Translations under genes and position numbers: made by a program | Assembly: GCA_020853235.1 (NCBI GenBank) | Contig: JADYZG010000029.1 | Location: 62,001-126,000, forward strand | Reading direction: 5' to 3' | Source of the DNA: a bacterium | GTDB lineage: Bacteria; Patescibacteriota; Dojkabacteria; GCA-002793355 | Length of the DNA: 64,000 nt | The notes under the pieces: model-generated | Seen by the model: the letters and a program-made list of their open reading frames with translations, nothing else | What the model was told of the DNA's origin: nothing | The model's database searches: none | Shown: positions 25,906-34,452 of the stretch, piece after piece | How positions within the stretch are numbered: the stretch's first letter is position 1 | Layout: the number at the start of each line of letters is the position of its first letter

Positions 25906-26502
25906 CTACGCTGCTTCTATCCTTTCGGCTACTTCTTCCCAATTAATTAATTCGGTAAACCACTTATCGACATAGGTACCGCGATCGTTTTTGTAATCGA
26001 GGTAATACGCATGCTCCCAGACATCTAGCGCAAGAACAGGATGATAACCTGGTAAATGATTGAGATTATGTTTCTCAATAGTCATAATCAGGAGCTCTTT
26101 TGTTGGGGTTGCGTACATAACTGCCCAACCAGATCCTTCCACAGCTTTAGCAACGCCAATAAACTGTTTTTGCATCTGTTCGTAACCACCAAAAGATTTT
26201 GTCACCGCATCTTCTAGTGATTGGATTGGCGTGTATTCCTTGCCTGGAGGTTGCATAATTTGCCAAAAGAGCTCGTGCAGTAAATGTCCTGAGACATGAA
26301 ATGAAAGGTCGCGTAACGTTGCTTTGAGGTCTAGGTCGGGTAATTCGCCTGCTCGATTTTTCTCAAGTTTTTCAAGTGCTGTATTTGCTCCTGCAACATA
26401 AGCAGCGTGGTGTTTATCATGGTGCAATGCCATGACCTCTTTTGAAATTATAGGTGCTAAAGCATCGTATGCGTAGGGAAGTTGCGGAAGTTCATACTTC
26501 AT
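25906..26502 (-). CDS. Iron/manganese superoxide dismutase
   Basis: A 198-aa SodFM enzyme that disproportionates superoxide. The ligands are His27 (in ALHHDKHH), His76 (in HLLHELFW), Asp160 and His164 (in LDVWEHAYY). The residue two before the Asp ligand is Ala158, neither the Gly of E. coli MnSOD nor the Thr of E. coli FeSOD, so metal preference is uncertain and cambialism is possible. There is no signal peptide, so it is cytoplasmic. It starts 17 bases after the CapA-like gene and is probably in its operon. Confidence 0.95.
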   Translation of the reverse strand: MKYELPQLPYAYDALAPIISKEVMALHHDKHHAAYVAGANTALEKLEKNRAGELPDLDLKATLRDLSFHVSGHLLHELFWQIMQPPGKEYTPIQSLEDAVTKSFGGYEQMQKQFIGVAKAVEGSGWAVMYATPTKELLIMTIEKHNLNHLPGYHPVLALDVWEHAYYLDYKNDRGTYVDKWFTELINWEEVAERIEAA

Positions 26503-26519
26503 TGTCTATGAAAATTAAT

Positions 26520-28313
26520 TTAATTTTTTGGTCTCCAAGCTTTTAGTGAGTTCAAAAATGAAACGCGTTGGTTTCCTGTCGTGATGTAGGTAAGAAGATC
26601 ACTATCATAAATAGTTGTGGTGATGCCTGTACCAAGATATTTACCTTTGTACATATAGTGAGTGAGGATAAGTCCCTGTCTTGTCCCTAACTGCTGAGTT
26701 TGGTCAAAATAGAGATTGCCAAGACCATAGAAAATTGATTTTCCTTTATAAATTTCATAAGTTTGTGGTTGATGTGCTTGTGTTCCGATAACAATATCTG
26801 CTCCTGCATCAACTGCTTGTCTAAAATCTTTCTTTTGATTTGGTGAGGTGATCGGCCCATAACATTGTTGAACTGTTGCTCCTGTGTCGGTATAACTCCA
26901 ACATTCTTGATACTGAAAATCAACGACAACTACATCCGCGCCATTTTTTCTTGCTTCTGCAACGTCGCGAGTTATTTTTTCTGCTGACCAGGAGTTTGCA
27001 CCCGCCCTTGATTTACCTGCTAATGCACCAGTTCCTAAAATCGTGTCATAAAAATTATACCCAAGAAATGCAATTTTTGTTCCTTTCACTTCTTTGTACA
27101 GAATTTTCGATGCATCTTCTGCGTTTAGCCCTCCACCAAAGTAACTCCAGCCAAGATTTTTGTATTGTTGAATAGTTGCAGTATTGTATGTAGAGCCTTT
27201 GTCATTATTGTGATTGCCGGTTAACTCAACAATATCAACACCGCTTTTCTTGAGAGCCTCTATATGGGATGAGACCATACAAAAAGAAACTCCGCCGGCA
27301 GGAGCACAATGTGGAACCATAGAGATTTCATTGGAAACATGGGTCAAATCTGCTTTGCTTAAGAATGCGCCGATTTTCCGTGATGCATAAGCAGGATCTC
27401 CTGACGCATTTGTTTTAATTCCTAACCCGCGGGTTATTGCGGTGACACCAGTCATACGAAGAGACAACAGATTATCTTTCGAGAATGATTCTGGGAACTG
27501 AGCAGCTGCTCGTGCAGCAACAATATTTTTCGAAGCTACTGAGTCTCCATGAATAACGAGATAATAGGGAATTCCACCATTTGGAGCGTCTTCGAAGAAA
27601 TACTTTCCGTCAAGTTTGAGTAACTTGTATTGACCGTTTAGGTCGAAAAAATCGATCATTGCAAATGACTTTTCTTGATTTTTTAACGTGCTTGATACGT
27701 CTGAGGCTTCTCTCAGTTTTACTTCCTTTCCTGCGTACTTACTCAAAATTTCGTTATATAAAATCCGCTTTCCTGTTGGAACAATAATTTCATCTTGTAA
27801 TACATTTGTCTTGGAAATATCATCTTTAATCCAATATAAATGACCTACTGGAACGAGATAAAGTTGTGAAAGAACGAGATCATTCTTTTGTTTCTCTGCC
27901 GAATATTTAATAGTAACTTCGGGATTCTCCGTAACGAATGTGAATCGTTTTGTCCCATTAAATTCTATTGATTCGAGTTTCTTTTGAATTTCATTTCTTG
28001 TTGTTTCAGGGATTTCCGAAGCAAGTTGCAGTCGAATGGTCTTGTAAGAAATGGTTGGCAGTTGTGATCCTGGCCTTGTGATGTAATCGATTGACCAACG
28101 GACAATAGGAAAGTTTATCAAGTACAAGACGAGAATTTCCACGAGAAAGACGAGTACAGTAGTTAAAAGCACGCGTGTTGGGTCAAATTTTTTGAGTTTT
28201 GTTTCCTTGGCTTTGGTAATCTGCTCCTGCGTTTGTTGGTTGCCTTTTCTGACGCCTTCGAGTGGTTGTTTCTTTGATAAATTGCTCTTTGAAACGCGGT
28301 AAGTAATTTTCAT
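26520..28313 (-). CDS. CapA-family (PGA_cap-like) metallophosphatase-fold membrane protein
   Basis: A 597-aa protein with a basic cytoplasmic N-terminus and one membrane helix (about residues 57-78). An external region of about 240 aa follows, then a CapA-like calcineurin-fold domain with GNHNNDKG, DVVVVDFQYQ, IGTQAHQPQ and YGLGNLYFDQ. CapA-like proteins act in capsule/poly-gamma-glutamate export, but many homologues have unknown roles. I shortened the start to the ATG at 28313: TATACT (28319-28324) lies exactly five bases upstream, and a longer frame would run towards the divergent tRNA-Arg promoter. Confidence 0.85.
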   Translation of the reverse strand: MKITYRVSKSNLSKKQPLEGVRKGNQQTQEQITKAKETKLKKFDPTRVLLTTVLVFLVEILVLYLINFPIVRWSIDYITRPGSQLPTISYKTIRLQLASEIPETTRNEIQKKLESIEFNGTKRFTFVTENPEVTIKYSAEKQKNDLVLSQLYLVPVGHLYWIKDDISKTNVLQDEIIVPTGKRILYNEILSKYAGKEVKLREASDVSSTLKNQEKSFAMIDFFDLNGQYKLLKLDGKYFFEDAPNGGIPYYLVIHGDSVASKNIVAARAAAQFPESFSKDNLLSLRMTGVTAITRGLGIKTNASGDPAYASRKIGAFLSKADLTHVSNEISMVPHCAPAGGVSFCMVSSHIEALKKSGVDIVELTGNHNNDKGSTYNTATIQQYKNLGWSYFGGGLNAEDASKILYKEVKGTKIAFLGYNFYDTILGTGALAGKSRAGANSWSAEKITRDVAEARKNGADVVVVDFQYQECWSYTDTGATVQQCYGPITSPNQKKDFRQAVDAGADIVIGTQAHQPQTYEIYKGKSIFYGLGNLYFDQTQQLGTRQGLILTHYMYKGKYLGTGITTTIYDSDLLTYITTGNQRVSFLNSLKAWRPKN

Positions 28314-28391
28314 GCAACAGTATACAACAGATTTTAGTTTCTGTGCCACAGGTTGGCAATGATATGCAGATTTGTAGTATAATTCTTTACT

Positions 28392-28465
28392 GCGTTCATA
28401 GCTCAATTGGATAGAGCATCAGTCTTCGGAACTGAGGGTTGGGGGTTCGAGTCCCTCTGAGCGCA
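28392..28465 (+). tRNA. tRNA-Arg(TCG)
   Basis: Acceptor GCGTTCA pairs with TGAGCGC (one wobble), D-arm AGCTCAATTGGATAGAGC, anticodon loop CTTCGGA (anticodon TCG), T-arm GGGGGTTCGAGTCCCTC, discriminator A, no encoded CCA. TATAAT at 28378-28383 is eight bases upstream. CGA, its cognate codon, is very common in the RNA polymerase genes here. Confidence 0.93.
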
Positions 28466-28641
28466 TTTTTGTGTTTACGCAGAATGCGTAAATTCAAAAA
28501 TCTTATGTTTTTGGGCTCGAAACCCAAGACAAATGTAAACACTTACATTTGGCGAAGTGGCGGGCCCGATGTAGTAACACCTTAGTACGCGTAGCGCCAA
28601 TAAATTGTTACAAAGTGGGCGAGTCCCTCTGAGCGCATTTT
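28448..28641 (+). mobile_element. Short palindrome-rich insertion bounded by copies of the tRNA-Arg 3' end
   Basis: A perfect 23-base direct repeat occurs at 28448-28470 (tRNA-Arg 3' end plus T-run) and 28619-28641, beginning CGAGTCCCTCTGAGC. The 148 bases between encode no supported protein. They hold several perfect inverted repeats: TTTACGCA/TGCGTAAA (28474-28492), TTGGG/CCCAA (28511-28527) and AAATGTAA/TTACATTT (28531-28550). The layout parallels the insertion after tRNA-Ala and suggests a miniature tRNA-targeting element with foldable ends. Confidence 0.65.
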
Positions 28642-28648
28642 TATATTT

Positions 28649-28978
28649 ATGCCATTGGTGAATACTAATATAAGGAACAATCTTATACTTTTGAGTATAT
28701 TTGTTATAGTCGTATTATTCCCTATTCTTCCGAGTATTTTTCTCGTTCCTCTGATAAATAAATATGGTTGTACCGTGAATGAGGGAGGGGCATATCCTTG
28801 TATAATATTCGGAGGTCTTGACATTGGTAACTTAGTTTATGGGTTGGTCGGTGTTTTGCCCTGGCTTCTGTTACTTACGCTTCCAATAGGGATTGTCTGT
28901 ATATTCCTATGGATTATTTTCATTACTTTCCGATTTGTTGTGCGGAGATTAAGTCGGAAACCACCCGTGCTTGAGTAA
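28649..28978 (+). CDS. Small two-to-three-helix membrane protein, unrecognised
   Basis: A 109-aa protein with a hydrophobic segment at about residues 11-35, an external stretch with two Cys (YGCTVNEGGAYPC) followed by FGGLDIG, and a second hydrophobic region (about 62-95) with a basic C-terminus. Small proteins with a GCxVNEG...C-x-x-GxDIG pattern are familiar to me from other bacteria as hypothetical membrane proteins. It begins just after the right repeat of the tRNA-Arg insertion, so it may have arrived with a neighbouring integration. Confidence 0.6.
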   Translation: MPLVNTNIRNNLILLSIFVIVVLFPILPSIFLVPLINKYGCTVNEGGAYPCIIFGGLDIGNLVYGLVGVLPWLLLLTLPIGIVCIFLWIIFITFRFVVRRLSRKPPVLE

Positions 28979-28985
28979 ACAACAA

Positions 28986-29486
28986 TTAGAAACGCATTCG
29001 CTTGTTTGCTTCTGCCTGAGTATTAGTTAGTGGTCCGAATATAGCAATTTCATTATGTTCCGCACCGCCAAAAGCTACCTTGCTTGATTTCGCTCTAAGT
29101 ACTATTGCACATTCACCGTTTTTGAATCGCGTTTTTCCAAATCCAAGTAATACAGTTTTAGTAATCGAACCGCCTACCTTTTGGGAGATAGAAATCTGAA
29201 GATTTTCATATGGATCAATTCCAGCGCTAGATCTAGTAGAAACTCTTCCACCTTTTGCTGTCTTCGTAACTCGGAATTGCCAAGAACCATCGTCGTATTT
29301 TGGATCTCTCATTGCTTCTTCGATGTTTTCTAATGTTTTTTTATCAATAAAAACCATGATTCCAGTAAGTTTGTGTAATAATATATCTGAAGAGTCAGGA
29401 CTTTTTTCTATTTGAGCAATAGTTATATGATCACCAATAACTAAAACAGTGTTTTCCTTGGTTTTATAAAGTTGAGACTCTGACAT
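28986..29486 (-). CDS. Unrecognised soluble protein
   Basis: A 166-aa protein with mixed alpha/beta character, a Gly/Ser/Arg-rich central loop (AKGGRVSTRSSAGIDPYE) and no signal or membrane segment. No family is recognised. It converges with 28649-28978 with seven bases between their stops. A CATACT-type box lies about nine bases before the ATG at 29486. Confidence 0.5.
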   Translation of the reverse strand: MSESQLYKTKENTVLVIGDHITIAQIEKSPDSSDILLHKLTGIMVFIDKKTLENIEEAMRDPKYDDGSWQFRVTKTAKGGRVSTRSSAGIDPYENLQISISQKVGGSITKTVLLGFGKTRFKNGECAIVLRAKSSKVAFGGAEHNEIAIFGPLTNTQAEANKRMRF

Positions 29487-29569
29487 TTTCTAGATAGTAT
29501 GTTTATTAATATCCCATTATAACAGTTTCCTGATAATGCTACAATATAATTAATTTCAGAATAGGCACT

Positions 29570-30655
29570 ATGAAAAATCCTTGGTACAGCTATAAAGTCG
29601 ACTACAAATGGTTAAAGACTTCTCAAAAAACGGGTAAAACCTACGATTTGGATTCAGTTGCTGGTCGAAGGACATATTATCAGGAGAAAATTGGTAAAGA
29701 AATTGAATATTTACGCGAGTATTTCAAAAAACAAACATTTTTGGGTTATTGGCTCGCCCCAAAGCAGTCAGGAAAAGGGACATTCATGAATGGATTAAAG
29801 GAGATTTTTGGAACTGATTTATTCACTCATATTAGCGTTGGTGACCTTGTTCGTAAAATTGACATTGAATTTAAAGAGGGTGGCAAGAAATCGGATATTT
29901 ACAAATATGCTTTGCAGCACTATCGTGGAGATATGCATATCGATGGTGCATTCGAAGCCTTAAGTGGAAGGAGTACAGAGAAATTAGTTCCAACCGAATT
30001 AGTTATGGTATTTCTTCGTCGAGAGATAGAGAAGTACGATAAAAAGTCATTATTTATTGACGGTTTCCCGCGTAATCTTGACCAAGTTTCGTATGCGTTA
30101 TATTTTAGAGAATTGGTAAACTATCGCCAGGATCCAGATGTTTTTATTTTGATAAATGCGCCTTTGACAGTCCTCGATGAACGTATGAAGCAGAGATTGG
30201 TATGCCCAGTTTGCGGAAATTCTCGGAGTCTTACTTTGTTACCAACTGAAAAAATCGAATACGATCAAAAAGAGGATAAATATTTTCTTATTTGTGATTT
30301 ACCGGGCTGTACAGGTGGGAGAATGATAGCGAAAGAGGGTGATAACCTTGGAATTGAAACAATTAAAAGCCGTATTCTTATTGATATTGAGGTAATGAAT
30401 CGGGCACGAAACTTGTATGGTATTCCGAAAATTGAACTGTATAATGCACTCGAACAAGAAAAAACACTCGATTATGTCGATGAATATGAGTGTACTTCGG
30501 AATGTGTCTATGCCCACGATACAAAGGGGAATGTCACCATTTCGAAAAAGTTATGGCTAGTAGAAGAAGGCAAGAATAACTATAATAGTTTATTGCCTCC
30601 AGCAGTAATTACGCAGTTGGTTAAGCAGTTAGCAAAAGTGTTGGGCTACGAGTAA
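29570..30655 (+). CDS. Adenylate-kinase-like nucleoside monophosphate kinase with extensions
   Basis: A 361-aa protein versus about 215 for standard Adk. The P-loop is APKQSGKGT (residues 63-71, Lys69). The NMP-binding motif is DGFPRNLDQ (164-172), and the LID contains a possible zinc site CPVC...CDLPGC (Cys212, Cys215, Cys242, Cys247). About 55 residues precede the P-loop and about 90 follow the core. Q in place of the usual GAG glycine/alanine in the P-loop is unusual. It is probably a divergent NMP kinase, perhaps not the housekeeping Adk. TATAAT at 29545-29550 gives a short leader. Confidence 0.75.
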   Translation: MKNPWYSYKVDYKWLKTSQKTGKTYDLDSVAGRRTYYQEKIGKEIEYLREYFKKQTFLGYWLAPKQSGKGTFMNGLKEIFGTDLFTHISVGDLVRKIDIEFKEGGKKSDIYKYALQHYRGDMHIDGAFEALSGRSTEKLVPTELVMVFLRREIEKYDKKSLFIDGFPRNLDQVSYALYFRELVNYRQDPDVFILINAPLTVLDERMKQRLVCPVCGNSRSLTLLPTEKIEYDQKEDKYFLICDLPGCTGGRMIAKEGDNLGIETIKSRILIDIEVMNRARNLYGIPKIELYNALEQEKTLDYVDEYECTSECVYAHDTKGNVTISKKLWLVEEGKNNYNSLLPPAVITQLVKQLAKVLGYE

Positions 30656-30697
30656 GTAAACATTCGCACCGAGTGGTACTATAGGGTATAATTAGCC

Positions 30698-31618
30698 ATG
30701 AGAAATAGTGCTTCAAAGCAAGAGGTCTCCGGGGGTACAAGCGCGCAAGAAGAAAGAGACAATTTTTGTAATTTAGCAGATGTCTTCAGAGCTGTTTCGG
30801 AGATGTACTCAAACAATAGTGGTGTCACTCTGTTAAGTAACCTTTTGAAAAAATATTCCGAAGGGAGTATTCCCGAAGATGCAATTTTCTTTTCAAATTA
30901 TGAAAACAATAATATTTTTTCGGTAGGGAAATTTACTTGTTTCTGTGATGAAGAATTACAAGCCTGTGTCTTGGTATCAGTTGATGAGAAACGATGTCAC
31001 GTTCGAATGATATCAGGAGCGAAATCTCGGGTGGCTGTAAAATACGGTAGTAACTTTCTTCAATATAAGGGCGAAGATGACCTTATGAATTTAGCAGAAC
31101 GATTTTTAAATGCAAAAACGAAAATATTTGTTAACCTCGAAACAAGTGAGATTGAATGGCAGATAGAAGGAAGTGGACAACAAAAATTTAACCTTAAGTC
31201 GCTTACCGAAGACGGAGCATATCCGTGCTCCAAATCAACTCCATCTGATGATTCGGTCAGGTTTAATACCGAAGATACCAAGATGCCATTTGAAAAATTC
31301 TTCCAGAAAAGAGATTTAGCGGTTCTGCAAAATGTATATAAACGATTACTGCTACTTGACGAATTTACAGATGTAGGGGTTCGGTTTGCCGTAAATCAGC
31401 TAACCGCATTGTTAGGAAATATTATGGCTGTCGAAAAAACTAAGAGTGTAGTGTTGTCTCACGGCTCGATTGAAATTGGCGAGCTGAGGCAAAGAGAGAT
31501 AACAGTAAAGGAGGTTAATTCGGAGCTTGAATTTCGTGTTAGGTACACCCCTCCGGCAGAAAAAAGTGAGGTGATGATTTTATTGCCGGATGGTAAGGAA
31601 TTCCAGGTTACTATCTGA
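30698..31618 (+). CDS. Unrecognised soluble protein
   Basis: A 306-aa protein with several Cys in the first half (NFCNLA, FTCFCDEE, QACVLV, KRCHV) and a charged C-terminal half. No family is recognised and there is no membrane segment. TATAAT (30687-30692) is exactly five bases before the ATG, a clear leaderless start. It stands alone between the kinase and the heat-shock unit. Confidence 0.6.
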   Translation: MRNSASKQEVSGGTSAQEERDNFCNLADVFRAVSEMYSNNSGVTLLSNLLKKYSEGSIPEDAIFFSNYENNNIFSVGKFTCFCDEELQACVLVSVDEKRCHVRMISGAKSRVAVKYGSNFLQYKGEDDLMNLAERFLNAKTKIFVNLETSEIEWQIEGSGQQKFNLKSLTEDGAYPCSKSTPSDDSVRFNTEDTKMPFEKFFQKRDLAVLQNVYKRLLLLDEFTDVGVRFAVNQLTALLGNIMAVEKTKSVVLSHGSIEIGELRQREITVKEVNSELEFRVRYTPPAEKSEVMILLPDGKEFQVTI

Positions 31619-31669
31619 AGTTCGCTGCTGTAGGTCAGAGCAAAATTGAGTAGTTATGAGCGCCGACAC

Positions 31670-31697
31670 TTGACACGGGTAAAAATTGCGTTATACT
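31670..31697 (+). promoter_or_regulatory. Promoter of grpE-dnaK
   Basis: TTGACA (31670-31675), a 16-base spacer, then TATACT (31692-31697). This consensus-like sigma70 promoter is immediately followed by the CIRCE-like operator. Confidence 0.8.
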
Positions 31698-31698
31698 A

Positions 31699-31725
31699 TT
31701 AGCAGTCTTATATTATGACTGCTAA
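31699..31725 (+). promoter_or_regulatory. CIRCE-like HrcA operator
   Basis: TTAGCAGTC, a 9-base spacer, then GACTGCTAA: perfect 9-bp arms with exactly the geometry of CIRCE (TTAGCACTC-N9-GAGTGCTAA). The C/G pair at arm position 7 is swapped symmetrically to G/C. It begins two bases after the -10 box and ends three bases before the grpE ATG. An HrcA-type repressor is therefore expected, though hrcA is not in this window. Confidence 0.85.
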
Positions 31726-31727
31726 AA

Positions 31728-32237
31728 ATGAAAAAACAGACAGGTAACCATACGAAACAGGCGGAATTGGAAGTTCAGGTTCAACAACTTTTAGAAAAAG
31801 TAACTGATTTGGATACAAAACTTCGCACAGCCCTTGCCGATTACCAAAACGTTCGAAAAGAAATTGAAAAACAACAGGAATTACGTGAATCAATGCTGAA
31901 AAAATATGTATTTAATGACTTGATTGACATTTTCTCAGATTTATTTTTCGCAGTTGAACAAATGCCTGAAGAAGCAAAAAAAGATAGCAATATACAGGGT
32001 ATTGTCATGATTATGGCAAAATACAAGGACTTGTTGCGAAATCACGGGGTGACAGAAATCACTTTTAAAGAAGGTGACGATTACGATGCGAGATTCGCTG
32101 AAGTTCTTGGCGTAGTACAGCATGCGACCTTAGATAGCAAAGTTGCGCAAACCATACAACCAGGGTATAGGATCGGCGAGGTACTTATAAAACCTGCACG
32201 AGTTATGATATACAAAAAGCAAATAACTAATTCATAA
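31728..32237 (+). CDS. grpE: GrpE nucleotide exchange factor
   Basis: A 169-aa protein with a long N-terminal coiled coil (QVQQLLEKVTDLDTKLRTALADYQN) and a C-terminal beta domain containing VLGVVQHATLDSK and IGEVLIKPARVMI. It stimulates ADP release from DnaK, encoded 26 bases downstream. The ATG follows the CIRCE element directly. An upstream out-of-frame ATG at 31715 would encode a ten-residue peptide overlapping the start. Confidence 0.93.
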   Translation: MKKQTGNHTKQAELEVQVQQLLEKVTDLDTKLRTALADYQNVRKEIEKQQELRESMLKKYVFNDLIDIFSDLFFAVEQMPEEAKKDSNIQGIVMIMAKYKDLLRNHGVTEITFKEGDDYDARFAEVLGVVQHATLDSKVAQTIQPGYRIGEVLIKPARVMIYKKQITNS

Positions 32238-32262
32238 TTACTAATTTATTATTTATAACAAC

Positions 32263-34173
32263 ATGGGAAAGATTTTAGGAATTGATCTTGGAACAACTAA
32301 CTCCGCAGTTGGAGTTATGAAAGGTGGTTCGCCAACTATAGTTCCGAACCAGCAAGGTTCTAATTTGACGCCATCTGTTGTTGCAGAAGGCAATGATAAA
32401 GAGTCTATTGTTGGTGTTACTGCAAAAAATCAGGCAGTACTTAACCCAGAGAATACAATTTATTCAGTAAAACGACTCATCGGACGACGATGGAAAGACG
32501 AAGAAGTACAACGAGACATAAAACTGTTTCCGTTCGAAATGCGTGAAGACAAGTCCGGCGGTGTAGAAGTGAAAATGAATGATAAGTGGTACAAACCTCA
32601 AGAAATTTCAGCACGAGTACTTCAGAAACTTAAGCAAGATGCCGAAAGTTATTTTGGAGAAAAAGTCACAGAAGCAGTTATTACTGTTCCTGCGTATTTT
32701 GACGACTCGCAACGACAGGCGACCAAAGATGCTGGAAAGATCGCAGGATTGAATGTTCTTCGTATTGTCAACGAACCAACTGCTGCAGCATTGGCCTATG
32801 GATTTGATAAAAAGAAAGATGGAAAAATTGCAGTGTTCGACTTAGGTGGTGGTACGTTTGACGTATCTATTCTCGAAGTAGGTGATGGTGTTTTCGAAGT
32901 TCTTTCGACCAATGGTGATACTCACCTTGGTGGAGATGACTGGGATCAAATGCTTATCGATATGCTTGCAAAAGAATTCAAAGATAAAGAAGGTATCGAC
33001 CTTAAGAGCGATAGTGCAGCTTTGCAACGCTTGAAAGAAGCAGCAGAAAAAGCAAAAATTGAACTTTCGCAGTCACAGGAAACAAACATTAATATTCCTT
33101 ATATTACTGCGACGAAGGAAGGTCCAAAGCACTTAATGCGAAAACTTACTCGATCAGAGCTAGAAAAATTAACAAATCCATTAATCGAAAGAGTTGAGGC
33201 ACCATGCAAAAAGGCTCTTTCTGACGGAAAACTTTCAACATCAGATATTGATGAAGTTATTTTGGTTGGTGGTATGACACGAATGCCAGCAATTCGGGAA
33301 AAAGTCGCAAAAATTTTCGGTAAAGAACCAAAGCAAGATGTTAACCCAGATGAAGTTGTTGCACTTGGTGCAGCAGTTCAAGCAGGTGTTTTGAAGGGCG
33401 AAGTTACTGACATTACCTTGTTAGACGTCACACCATTGTCATTGGGTATTGAAACAATGGGTGGTGTTATGACTGTTCTTATTGCACGAAACACAACAAT
33501 TCCAACGGAGAAAAAGCAAACATTCACGACTGCATCGGATAATCAACCATCGGCAGAAGTGCATGTCTTGCAAGGTGAACGACCAATGGCACCAGACAAT
33601 AAGACACTCGCGCGTTTCGTGCTTGATGGTATCCCACCTGCTCCACGAGGAGTGCCACAGATTGAGATTATGTACAAGATCGACGCAAATGGTATTTTGA
33701 ATGTTACTGCAAAAGATACAGCAACAGGTAAGGAGCAGAAAGTTACAATCACAGCATCAACTGGATTGACTGATGCAGAAGTCACCAAACTTGTTGAAGA
33801 AGCTGAGAAGCACGCAGAAGATGACAAGCAACGAAAAGAAATGGCAGAGATTCGCAATAATGCAGACTCTTTGACCTTTATTGCAGAGAAGACGATGAAC
33901 GACCTTAAAGACAAAGTTACCGAAGATGATAAAAAGTCTATCGAAGACAAAGTTAAGGAAGTTCGTGAATTACTTGCTAAAGATGTCGCCCAGCTCGACA
34001 AAGAAGAGCTTAAAACAAAAGCAGAAGACCTAAGCAAGGCACTGCAAGAAATTGGTGAACGAGCATATAAGGCAAGTGGTGCTTCTCCAGAGCAGTCAGC
34101 AGAATCAACAACCGATGCTTCTACTGCAGAAAATACAGAACAAGGTCCAGTCGAAGGGGAAGTCGTTAAATAA
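32263..34173 (+). CDS. dnaK: Hsp70 chaperone DnaK
   Basis: A 636-aa, full-length Hsp70. The nucleotide-binding domain has [29 protein letters not shown] and [11 protein letters not shown], followed by the linker [17 protein letters not shown] substrate-binding beta domain and helical lid follow, with an acidic C-terminal tail. It works with GrpE (upstream) and DnaJ (unlinked, 59524). Control is expected from the CIRCE-like site before grpE. Two tandem hairpins follow at the stop codon. Confidence 0.97.
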   Translation: MGKILGIDLGTTNSAVGVMKGGSPTIVPNQQGSNLTPSVVAEGNDKESIVGVTAKNQAVLNPENTIYSVKRLIGRRWKDEEVQRDIKLFPFEMREDKSGGVEVKMNDKWYKPQEISARVLQKLKQDAESYFGEKVTEAVITVPAYFDDSQRQATKDAGKIAGLNVLRIVNEPTAAALAYGFDKKKDGKIAVFDLGGGTFDVSILEVGDGVFEVLSTNGDTHLGGDDWDQMLIDMLAKEFKDKEGIDLKSDSAALQRLKEAAEKAKIELSQSQETNINIPYITATKEGPKHLMRKLTRSELEKLTNPLIERVEAPCKKALSDGKLSTSDIDEVILVGGMTRMPAIREKVAKIFGKEPKQDVNPDEVVALGAAVQAGVLKGEVTDITLLDVTPLSLGIETMGGVMTVLIARNTTIPTEKKQTFTTASDNQPSAEVHVLQGERPMAPDNKTLARFVLDGIPPAPRGVPQIEIMYKIDANGILNVTAKDTATGKEQKVTITASTGLTDAEVTKLVEEAEKHAEDDKQRKEMAEIRNNADSLTFIAEKTMNDLKDKVTEDDKKSIEDKVKEVRELLAKDVAQLDKEELKTKAEDLSKALQEIGERAYKASGASPEQSAESTTDASTAENTEQGPVEGEVVK

Positions 34174-34193
34174 CGACTTCCTGCCTTGGCAGG
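34158..34193. terminator. Twin perfect hairpins at the end of dnaK
   Basis: The first is an 11-bp inverted repeat with a 2-base loop (GGAAGTCGTTA, AA, TAACGACTTCC; 34158-34181) that overlaps the dnaK stop codon. Immediately after comes CCTGCC-TT-GGCAGG (34180-34193). No U-tract follows, so these may stabilise the dnaK 3' end or act as factor-dependent terminators. Confidence 0.5.
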
Positions 34194-34221
34194 TGTTATC
34201 ATAAATCTGCTATCATGGAGT

Positions 34222-34452
34222 ATGGGTTTATTGAGCTGGTTTAATTGGAAAAGGAAAATATCCGAACGAGTTGAGGGCACTTTGTCGTATATCCCTGGTA
34301 GTAAGACTCCAAATCAAGACGAACCAATTGTTGTGCAATCTGGACAGTTGGTTAAACGGATGTATGTACAACCAGAAGAACGATCTTTGTTAGAACATTC
34401 AAATATCAGAATCTATACAGGGAATCCTTTTAGGGCAGAAAATCTTTCTTAA
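34222..34452 (+). CDS. Unrecognised 76-aa protein
   Basis: A small soluble protein beginning MGLLSWFNWKRK, with an amphipathic basic N-terminus that could touch the membrane, followed by a charged body. I place the start at 34222 because TATCAT (34211-34216) lies exactly five bases upstream; earlier in-frame ATGs fall in the dnaK hairpins or the promoter. No family is recognised. It overlaps the convergent frameshifted gene by four bases. Confidence 0.55.
   Translation: MGLLSWFNWKRKISERVEGTLSYIPGSKTPNQDEPIVVQSGQLVKRMYVQPEERSLLEHSNIRIYTGNPFRAENLS

Noticed and set aside
28314-28406. Longer N-terminus for the CapA-like protein
   Set aside because: The extension overlaps tRNA-Arg and both divergent promoters; the ATG at 28313 has a -10 box at the standard five-base distance.
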